From assembly GCA_964344985.1 (NCBI GenBank), contig CAYFPI010000017.1, positions 1-31,214 of the forward strand: a DNA stretch of 31,214 nt, written 5' to 3'. Position numbers and translations under genes: made by a program. Source of the DNA: Thioglobus_A sp964344985. Lineage in GTDB: Bacteria; Pseudomonadota; Gammaproteobacteria; PS1; Pseudothioglobaceae. Position 1 is the stretch's first letter, and each line of letters starts with the position of its first letter. A model generated the notes under the pieces. The model saw nothing but the letters and a program-made list of their open reading frames with translations, was not told the DNA's origin and made no database searches. Below, in pieces: positions 8,982 through 14,245 of the stretch.

Positions 8982-9197
8982 CTAACCAACCTCAACAAAA
9001 TTTGCTATGGTTCTACCAATACTAACACGCGCATTACCCATGGCTAAGACCATATCTCCACCTCTATTTCTCAATATAGAAACATAAGTTCCAGTGTTAA
9101 TACCCAAACCTAATAATTTGATTTTTTTTGTATATGGTAGATCAATGTTACCAATTTTGCATGTTGAGCCTGCCAGCTGTCTTGATAGAAGTTGCAT
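8982..9197 (-). CDS. feoA: Ferrous iron transport accessory protein FeoA
   Basis: 71 residues forming one SH3-like FeoA domain: LLGLGINTGTYVSILRN in the middle and the closing MGNARVSIGRTIANFVEV, both usual for the family. FeoA is cytoplasmic and needed for FeoB activity. The gene abuts feoB with one base between stop and start. No good ribosome-binding site precedes the ATG. A Fur box and promoter lie 30-60 bases upstream. FeoC is not seen after feoB. Confidence 0.92.
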   Translation of the reverse strand: MQLLSRQLAGSTCKIGNIDLPYTKKIKLLGLGINTGTYVSILRNRGGDMVLAMGNARVSIGRTIANFVEVG

Positions 9198-9226
9198 GGG
9201 TTTTTTATAAATTAATTTTTTGCGTA

Positions 9227-9256
9227 AATGATACCAGTTATCATTTGCATTATCAA
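9227..9256 (-). promoter_or_regulatory. Fur box and promoter of feoAB-fbpC
   Basis: Perfect 7-base arms (AATGATA / TATCATT) separated by 5 bases form a 19-base Fur-type palindrome at 9227-9245. On the minus strand TTGATA (9251-9256) and TATCAT (9228-9233) are exactly 17 bases apart. The palindrome covers the -10 and most of the spacer, so Fur and RNA polymerase would compete. Confidence 0.85.
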
Positions 9257-9298
9257 TAGATTATTATTATATTTTTATATATTAAATTAATTTAACAA

Positions 9299-9457
9299 TT
9301 ACAGAGAATAATCATGCATTAAATCTTGTCTTAGTGACTCTAACAAAGCTCGCTTGATTAGTTTATTTGGAAGATTGGCTTTTCGCATTGAATGAAAATT
9401 AAGATTTCCTTGGCTTTTTAAATACCTTAACTTGTATTGATTCCAGAAATTTAACAT
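9299..9457 (-). CDS. Small protein of unknown function (52 residues)
   Basis: An ATG at 9457 opens a 52-codon frame, starting MLNFWNQYKLRYLKSQ and ending QDLMHDYSL before TAA. It is basic, with amphipathic stretches (RKANLPNKLIKRALLESLRQDL) and no cysteines, signal peptide or membrane segment. It follows the 30-residue cysteine-rich frame by 8 bases, which suggests coupled translation; there is no strong ribosome site of its own. It ends about 40 bases before the feoA promoter. No family is recognised. The residue composition looks like a real protein rather than random AT-rich reading, but this is judgement. Confidence 0.5.
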   Translation of the reverse strand: MLNFWNQYKLRYLKSQGNLNFHSMRKANLPNKLIKRALLESLRQDLMHDYSL

Positions 9458-9465
9458 GTAAACAA

Positions 9466-9558
9466 TTACTTATTATTTTTGCACTTTCTACAACAACCAG
9501 AACACGGTTCAGCTTTAGTTTTTTTGTGTATTTCTGCAATTATTTTTATTTCTTTCAT
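9466..9558 (-). CDS. Tiny cysteine-rich protein (30 residues)
   Basis: The ATG at 9558 is preceded at good distance by GGAGA. The frame reads MKEIKIIAEIHKKTKAEP then CSGCCRKCKNNK. The last third has four cysteines in a C-x2-CC-x2-C pattern among lysines, fit for binding a metal or an iron-sulfur cluster or for modification, none of which is shown. Cysteine-rich small proteins are known beside feoB in other bacteria, but those have a membrane helix and this one does not. It lies downstream of a folded RNA region and just before the 52-residue frame, in a transcript probably under Fur control. Confidence 0.55.
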   Translation of the reverse strand: MKEIKIIAEIHKKTKAEPCSGCCRKCKNNK

Positions 9559-9586
9559 GATTGTCTCCATTTATTATTATTTAAGA

Positions 9587-9767
9587 TTTATAGCTAGCCA
9601 GTTTAAATTCGGAGTTTGAGAGAGCAAACATTTGTCAACAATTCAAACTAGCTAACTATAAACCCTTTATTTAATAAGTTTACCTCCAAGCAGGACTAGA
9701 GCTCGGAGGGCTTGTACGGAATAATTACCATCAAGAATAATATGCGAAGAGAGTGGTAATTAATTCC
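9587..9767 (-). ncRNA. Folded RNA region upstream of feoAB, class unknown
   Basis: Read on the minus strand there are three hairpins in order. (1) 9754-9767 pairs with 9718-9730 over 13 pairs with a one-base bulge. (2) 9702-9709 pairs with 9683-9690 over 8 pairs including one G-U. (3) 9640-9662 pairs with 9587-9609 over 23 pairs, of which three are G-U; its 30-base loop holds a further 5-pair stem (9614-9618 with 9625-9629). The three non-Watson-Crick pairs would be A-C clashes in plus-strand RNA, so the minus transcript is the folded one. No U-tract follows, so it is not a plain terminator. It sits between two small frames. It could be a leader, a processed small RNA or a mobile repeat. Confidence 0.55.
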
Positions 9768-9780
9768 CAACCTGTTTTAA

Positions 9781-9858
9781 TTAATTTACTAATTTTTCAA
9801 AATAATCCAAATAGTCGGTCAATTCTTTTTGTGTTAATGTTAAATACCCTTTTGCCAT
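9781..9858 (-). CDS. Very small predicted protein (25 residues)
   Basis: An ATG at 9858 with a well-placed GGAG site opens a 25-codon frame, MAKGYLTLTQKELTDYLDYF and EKLVN, ending in TAA. It has a likely amphipathic helix after residue 9 (alternating acidic and aromatic or leucine residues). No family is recognised. The good ribosome site and sensible composition are the only support. It is second in the series of small frames after a Fur-type promoter at 10045-10074. Confidence 0.4.
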   Translation of the reverse strand: MAKGYLTLTQKELTDYLDYFEKLVN

Positions 9859-9915
9859 TACTTTCTCCATTAAATGTTATTTTTGTACTATTAGTAAACC
9901 TTTATCTTGCTTATT

Positions 9916-9999
9916 CTAACGAATTAGAATCGAAAACAATACTGCTGCTGGAAGTATCATTGTTATTGTTGCTTGTATTCCTTTTATATTTATCTCCAT
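9916..9999 (-). CDS. Very small hydrophobic predicted peptide (27 residues)
   Basis: The frame from the ATG at 9999 reads MEINIKGIQATITMILPAAV and LFSILIR, ending in TAG. From residue 8 on it is hydrophobic enough to form one membrane helix. The ATG lacks a ribosome site. A GGAGA motif instead precedes an ATA codon 12 bases further on, exactly where the next two small genes have their ATG, so the start may have decayed. Coding status is uncertain. Confidence 0.3.
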   Translation of the reverse strand: MEINIKGIQATITMILPAAVLFSILIR

Positions 10000-10044
10000 T
10001 GATTATTATTATTTTTAAGCACCTTTCTTAAGTACTTAGATGCA

Positions 10045-10074
10045 AATGATACTGATTCTTATTTACAATTGCAA
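10045..10074 (-). promoter_or_regulatory. Probable Fur box and promoter for the small-frame transcript
   Basis: On the minus strand TTGCAA (10069-10074) and TATCAT (10046-10051) are 17 bases apart. The 19 bases at 10045-10063 read AATAAGAATCAGTATCATT, a weaker Fur-like palindrome (arms match at 5 of 7 positions) laid over the -10 as at feoA. It would drive the series of small frames and the folded RNA toward feoA. Confidence 0.55.
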
Positions 10075-10227
10075 GCTATTTTCATTAAATTTAATAAAAA
10101 TAACCAAATATTGGTAAAATAACCTTAAGAAATTACATTATTATCAATTACTTACGACATTATTAAAATTTCTAAAATTTTAATAAAAAATAACATTTAT
10201 AACCAATAAAACAGCATATTCAAGGTG

Positions 10228-10312
10228 TTTTATTGACATCATTTAAAGAAAAATGGAAATTTTTACATTAATTGATAATGTACATATTTCATACAAGATG
10301 TCATAAAATGAC
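10228..10312. promoter_or_regulatory. Inverted repeats upstream of the cation diffusion facilitator gene
   Basis: Arms at 10228-10240 and 10297-10308 pair over 12 bases with one bulge. The second arm also belongs to a compact palindrome GTCAT-AAA-ATGAC (10300-10312), 33 bases before the ATG. TTGACA occurs at 10233-10238 but has no clear -10 partner. It may be an operator or leader hairpin for the metal exporter. The rest of 10075-10345 is very AT-rich, and nothing else is seen in it. Confidence 0.35.
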
Positions 10313-10345
10313 AAAAAAACACATATTAGCTCATATTTATAAGAA

Positions 10346-11485
10346 ATGAACAAAGAGAATCGCAAACAAGCCAGTCAAAAAGTTACCATTGTTGGTGCAG
10401 TGGTAGATTTTCTATTAGCCATTTTCAAGGTTGTTATCGGTGTTATAGGCAACTCTGGTGCACTTATTGCTGATGGTATTCACTCATTCTCTGATCTACT
10501 TTCTGACGGTGTGGTTTTGTACGCCGCCAAACATTCTGCAGAAGAAGCAGATGACGAACACCCTTATGGACATGAGCGTTTTGAAACGGTAGCAACGCTA
10601 GGTCTGGCTATTATTTTAGCTATTATCGGTACAGGAGTTGTATTTGACGCGTTTGATCGGTTGTCTAACCCTGGGGAATTGTCGCACAACGCTCTACTTT
10701 TAACCATTGCCGGATTGTCTATCTTATCTAAAGAGGCTTTGTATTGGTATACACTTAAAGTGGCCAAAAAATTCAAATCTGACATGCTAAAGGCTAATGC
10801 TTGGCATCACCGGTCTGATGCTTTATCCTCGATTGTGGTATTTATCGGCATCTTGGGAAGTTTAAATGGATACTTGTATTTAGACGGTGTTGCTGCTATT
10901 GTGGTAGGTTTAATGGTGATCTATATTGCTTGGGAGTTGGGGCTTAATGCCACTAAAGAGTTGGTAGACACCTCTATTGAAGCACAGCAGATTGAGCAAT
11001 TAAGAAATGCTATTGGGCAAATTAGTGGTGTAAATAGCGTTCATTCACTACGCACTCGTAAAATTGGACATGCTATTTCATGCGATGTGCACGTGCAAGT
11101 AGATCCATTTTTAAGTGTGAGTGAGGGGCATATTATTAGTGTCAGTGTAGAGCGCGTTGCTAAAGATTGTTTAGAAAACTTAAACGATGTAACGGTACAT
11201 ATCGACCCTGAAGATGATGAAACTAGCGCACCTTATGATCAACTGCCAGAGCGTGCAGAAGCGCTTGGAATTCTAACAAAATCCTTGTTTAATAACAAAT
11301 GTGATGGCGAGATTGATAGGATTCAACTGCATTATCTTGATGGAAAAATCCATGTTGATTTTTACTTGCCGCTTAGTTGTATAGAATCTGAAAAAAGTAG
11401 CAACGAGATACTGAAAAAACTAAAAGAAACCGTAAAAGACCTTAAAGATTTTGGCAAGATAAGAGTTTATTTTGGCAAAAACTAG
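10346..11485 (+). CDS. Cation diffusion facilitator, FieF-like metal exporter
   Basis: 379 residues. The membrane part (about residues 1-210) has six helices with the metal-site residues in IADGIHSFSDLLSD near 42 and HHRSDALSS near 153, a pattern seen in Fe/Zn/Mn exporters. A cytoplasmic dimerisation domain follows (HSLRTRKIGHAISCDVHVQVD, then VTVHIDPEDD). FieF-type proteins are near 300 residues; this one has about 80 more at the C-terminus (from QLPERAEALG to IRVYFGKN), which looks like a second ferredoxin-like domain. It is driven divergently from the iron-uptake block, so iron or zinc efflux is a fair guess. The ATG follows a poor AAGAA ribosome site. It meets ruvC tail to tail. Confidence 0.88.
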   Translation: MNKENRKQASQKVTIVGAVVDFLLAIFKVVIGVIGNSGALIADGIHSFSDLLSDGVVLYAAKHSAEEADDEHPYGHERFETVATLGLAIILAIIGTGVVFDAFDRLSNPGELSHNALLLTIAGLSILSKEALYWYTLKVAKKFKSDMLKANAWHHRSDALSSIVVFIGILGSLNGYLYLDGVAAIVVGLMVIYIAWELGLNATKELVDTSIEAQQIEQLRNAIGQISGVNSVHSLRTRKIGHAISCDVHVQVDPFLSVSEGHIISVSVERVAKDCLENLNDVTVHIDPEDDETSAPYDQLPERAEALGILTKSLFNNKCDGEIDRIQLHYLDGKIHVDFYLPLSCIESEKSSNEILKKLKETVKDLKDFGKIRVYFGKN

Positions 11486-11495
11486 TTTTTATTAA

Positions 11496-11966
11496 TCAAA
11501 GGCAATGATAACCGTGACAGATAGCGCCTGCCAGTGCGTCCGCTGCATCTTCTTGAGGCGATTTATTAAGCTTTAGCGTTTCACACACCATAAAAGATAC
11601 TTGATCTTTAGCAGCATGCCCTTTTCCAACCACTGCTTTCTTAATTTGATTAGGGCTGTATTCCACCATACTAATACCATTCACCCCTGCTGCTGAAATA
11701 ATAGCGCCACGTGCATGCCCAAGTTTAATAGCAGCATCGGGATTAGGCCTATCGGGACGCATGAAAGCACGCTCAATAACTACAATATCAGGCTGGTGTT
11801 TTTTGATAATCTGATCTATTTCTAAAAAGATAGTGGTAATCTTATCTGTTAACTCCCCTTTGGTACGAATACAGCCACTGGCAAGGTAGTTGAATTTGAG
11901 CTTTTCTGCTTCAATCAAACCAAAACCAGTGACTCTTGAGCCTGGGTCTATCCCTAGAATTTTCAT
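11496..11966 (-). CDS. ruvC: Holliday junction endonuclease RuvC
   Basis: 156 residues from the ATG at 11966, chosen because RuvC proteins begin MKILGIDPGS; an in-frame upstream start at 12026 would add 20 unconserved residues. The acidic catalytic set is visible: Asp in GIDPGSRVTG, Glu in VVIERAF near residue 65 and the late pair in EDAADALAGAICH near 138. It resolves recombination junctions with RuvAB. ruvB lies 8 kb away on the same strand and ruvA is not in this window, so the usual ruvCAB operon is split. It is convergent with the metal exporter gene. Confidence 0.95.
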   Translation of the reverse strand: MKILGIDPGSRVTGFGLIEAEKLKFNYLASGCIRTKGELTDKITTIFLEIDQIIKKHQPDIVVIERAFMRPDRPNPDAAIKLGHARGAIISAAGVNGISMVEYSPNQIKKAVVGKGHAAKDQVSFMVCETLKLNKSPQEDAADALAGAICHGYHCL

Positions 11967-12027
11967 GACAGGTATTGTATAGGTTTGATAAAAATTAATC
12001 AATGCAATCATATATATAAGACGCATA

Positions 12028-12036
12028 TGATATACT
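12028..12036 (+). promoter_or_regulatory. Extended -10 promoter for the thioredoxin gene
   Basis: TGATATACT forms an extended -10 (TGn plus TATACT) 31 bases before the thioredoxin ATG, with AAGGA as ribosome site further down. No convincing -35 is seen, which extended -10 promoters can lack. Confidence 0.5.
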
Positions 12037-12067
12037 TTAATTTTTTAAAATTAAACAAGGACAATTC

Positions 12068-12436
12068 ATGGCAGTTTTAGAGCTAAACAAAGATAATTTT
12101 GACAGTACTATTCAAAATAACGATATTGTTATTTTAGATTTTTGGGCGCCGTGGTGTGGTCCTTGTAAGTCATTTGCGCCTACTTATGAAGCAATGAGTG
12201 AAAAAATTGATGGCGTTACTTTTGCAAAGATAAACACTGAAGATGAACAAGAATTAGCAGGTAATTTTCAAATTCGCTCTATCCCTACTTTGATGATTTT
12301 TAGAGACCAAATTGCAATTTTCCAGCAACCTGGAGCTATGGCAGAGGCTGATCTTGAAACGGTTTTAAATAAAGCTAAAGAGCTTGATATGGACAAGGTG
12401 CGCGAAGAAATTGCTGCACAACAAAAAAACGCTTAA
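12068..12436 (+). CDS. Thioredoxin-like protein
   Basis: 122 residues with one thioredoxin fold. The redox site is FWAPWCGPCKSF near residue 30, and the cis-proline is in RSIPTLMIF near 77. It is cytoplasmic, with no signal peptide. It has about a dozen extra charged residues at the C-terminus compared with E. coli TrxA (108), ending REEIAAQQKNA. An AAGGA ribosome site lies 7-8 bases before the ATG. It stands alone on the plus strand, convergent with the ArsC-like gene, which it overlaps by 4 bases at the stops. General disulfide reductase activity is expected; the specific partner is unknown. Confidence 0.9.
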   Translation: MAVLELNKDNFDSTIQNNDIVILDFWAPWCGPCKSFAPTYEAMSEKIDGVTFAKINTEDEQELAGNFQIRSIPTLMIFRDQIAIFQQPGAMAEADLETVLNKAKELDMDKVREEIAAQQKNA

Positions 12437-12762
12437 ATCAAGTCTGAATAAGATTTCTCGCTAAACCCAACCCTTATTTCGCCGTTATTTTGTAGAACTG
12501 GTCGCTTGATAAGTGTTGGGTTTTTTAATGTCAACTCCAAAGTAATATTTTGTTTTTCATCGTCCGTTAGTTGACGATAAGTACTTGAGCGCTTATTAAT
12601 TAATTGATCCCATCCAACAACATCTACAAAGCTTTGCAGTACTTCGCTACTGATTGAAGTCTGTCTAAAATCAATAAATTTAAACTCTATATTGTGAGTT
12701 GTTAAGTATTTTTGCGCCTTTTTAATGGTATCGCAGTTTTTAATTCCGTACATTAACAACAT
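12433..12762 (-). CDS. ArsC/Spx-family (YffB-like) protein
   Basis: 109 residues with the ArsC family start MYGIKNCDTIKKAQKYL, one cysteine in the usual place (NCDT), and the C-terminal NPTLIKRPVL block that in true arsenate reductases holds the substrate-binding arginine. The short length and NCDT motif point to the YffB/Spx-like branch, which is often not an arsenate reductase. The ATG at 12762 or that at 12753 (MYGI) could be the start; neither has a clear ribosome site. It is the last gene of the long minus-strand cluster and starts 8 bases after the preceding stop. Confidence 0.82.
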   Translation of the reverse strand: MLLMYGIKNCDTIKKAQKYLTTHNIEFKFIDFRQTSISSEVLQSFVDVVGWDQLINKRSSTYRQLTDDEKQNITLELTLKNPTLIKRPVLQNNGEIRVGFSEKSYSDLI

Positions 12763-12770
12763 ATTAATTC

Positions 12771-13394
12771 TTATGGATTGTAGAATTCCAGAACATCTTT
12801 GTGCTCATCATCTACAATAATTCTCAAACCTTTTTGTGGATAGTGCCAGTAAGACACACCTGGCTCTTTAAGATCAATCCTATCCGCTTTGCCAAATAAA
12901 TCTTCAATAACATCATTAGGCAGATCTGCAGCAGGAATAAAAGTTAACGATTTAATTTTAAGATCAAACATAGCGCTTTCTCCTGCTATGTTAAAGTTGG
13001 TTTTTTCAACACCTGATGGCAATACAACAGATTCTTCAATGTTTCGTCTTAATATATCACTGTGTTTTTGATCTAAAATTAAATTTAACACGACTTTGGC
13101 ACTAATACCGCCAACCTTAGTGCTGGAGAAAAATACCTCTAATTCAGAATCTCTACCTTCACTCTCAAATAGTGACGCTTCAACCTCAGAGCCAAACAGA
13201 CGCATTGCATCGGTTAAATCACTGGTGTTCATCTCCAAGTTAAATACTGTGGTGTTTCCGCGATCGTTAACATAACTTTGCCACGGCATTGCTTGGTTGC
13301 TTGGCATGCTCATATTACGAGTAAATAAATATATAACAGCAAAAATGGCAACTGCTGCGGCCAGAATGATGCCAACAATATGTCTTTCTTTCAT
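12771..13394 (-). CDS. Unknown single-pass membrane-anchored protein
   Basis: 207 residues. An N-terminal hydrophobic helix (residues 7-25, IVGIILAAAVAIFAVIYLF) without a clear cleavage site would anchor a soluble domain of about 180 residues in the periplasm. The domain has many beta-like stretches and no cysteines or known catalytic motif; typical short pieces are NTTVFNLEMNTSDL, FSSTKVGGISAKVVL and VSYWHYPQKGLRIIVDD. No family is recognised. It lies 3 bases downstream of the small membrane protein gene and 8 bases before the ArsC-like gene, so it is part of the same operon. The function is unknown. Confidence 0.75.
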   Translation of the reverse strand: MKERHIVGIILAAAVAIFAVIYLFTRNMSMPSNQAMPWQSYVNDRGNTTVFNLEMNTSDLTDAMRLFGSEVEASLFESEGRDSELEVFFSSTKVGGISAKVVLNLILDQKHSDILRRNIEESVVLPSGVEKTNFNIAGESAMFDLKIKSLTFIPAADLPNDVIEDLFGKADRIDLKEPGVSYWHYPQKGLRIIVDDEHKDVLEFYNP

Positions 13395-13397
13395 AAG

Positions 13398-13808
13398 TTA
13401 TCGCGTAAAGGGTTGTTTATTAGCCTTGGCTCTTAGCCAGTTTAGTGTTTTAAAAGTAGGATTGTGATTAATTAGTTTTAATTCTAATTGTCTTTTTCCA
13501 GGAAACTCCATTAAGGATAAACCCAACAAAATTGAGATAACTCCTTGACCTGGTGTTACTAGCATAATTATTCCCGCTAGCAGTAAAACAAGGCCGATCG
13601 ACGTTCTGATAATAACAACAATCAAATGTCCGGGGTGTTTAATCTCGAACTTATGCTGATTGGTATGCACAAAATAATCAACGGGAATTTTGCCAAGCAA
13701 ATAAGGTGTTAGCAATAAACTAATCACAAACATGAATGCTGAAATCCAGCCAAGCATAACCAAGTGGTCTTGATATTCAACTAAATACTGATTAATAAAA
13801 TCTAGCAT
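13398..13808 (-). CDS. Small membrane protein of the PGPGW type
   Basis: 136 residues with three hydrophobic stretches. The third is followed by LVTPGQGVISILLGLSLMEFPGKRQLE, a variant of the P-G-P-G-W signature (PF09656) with PGQGV in its place. Family members are small inner-membrane proteins of unknown role. The start overlaps the dtd stop by seven bases, so it is surely cotranscribed. It ends 3 bases before the next gene. Confidence 0.72.
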   Translation of the reverse strand: MLDFINQYLVEYQDHLVMLGWISAFMFVISLLLTPYLLGKIPVDYFVHTNQHKFEIKHPGHLIVVIIRTSIGLVLLLAGIIMLVTPGQGVISILLGLSLMEFPGKRQLELKLINHNPTFKTLNWLRAKANKQPFTR

Positions 13809-14239
13809 TCTAAAAGAAAAGTGACTGGACCATCATTAACCAAAGATACTTGCATATCAGCGCCAAATATTCCATTAGCCACTTGGGTATATGATTGGCT
13901 CATGGTCTGCATAAAATAATCATATAATTTTTCAGCTTCTTGAGGCGGTTTGGCAGTAGAAAACCCTGGCCTTGTCCCTGAATTAGTGTCGGCCACTAAA
14001 GTAAATTGAGAAACTACCAAAATACCGCCATTGATAGCTTTAACAGATAAATTCATTTTATCGTTATCATCATTAAAAATTCGATAAGACAATAGGCGTT
14101 TGATCATTTTATCAGCCTCAGATTGCTCATCATATTTTTCAATACCAAGAAGAACTAATAAGCCTTGATCAATCTCCCCGACTACTTTTTTATCAACCTC
14201 AACTTTAGCGCTTGATACGCGCTGAATTAAGGCTTTCAT
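13802..14239 (-). CDS. dtd: D-aminoacyl-tRNA deacylase
   Basis: 145 residues, exactly the family size. Dtd removes D-amino acids (and glycine mischarged on tRNA-Ala) from tRNA. The catalytic SQFTL motif is near residue 78 and the cross-subunit Gly-Pro motif NDGPVTFLLEC closes the protein. MKALIQRVSSAKVEVD is a standard start. It lies 6 bases after the glyS stop, so both tRNA-quality genes are linked here. Confidence 0.95.
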   Translation of the reverse strand: MKALIQRVSSAKVEVDKKVVGEIDQGLLVLLGIEKYDEQSEADKMIKRLLSYRIFNDDNDKMNLSVKAINGGILVVSQFTLVADTNSGTRPGFSTAKPPQEAEKLYDYFMQTMSQSYTQVANGIFGADMQVSLVNDGPVTFLLEC

Positions 14240-14245
14240 AAATAC

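Noticed and set aside
9753..10031. 92-codon plus-strand frame rich in leucine and isoleucine
   Set aside because: It is opposite two small frames with ribosome sites and has no ribosome site of its own; the hydrophobic reading comes from AT-rich repeats.
10103..10115. Small palindrome ACCAA-ATA-TTGGT
   Set aside because: Five-base arms in very AT-rich DNA, not placed relative to a promoter.
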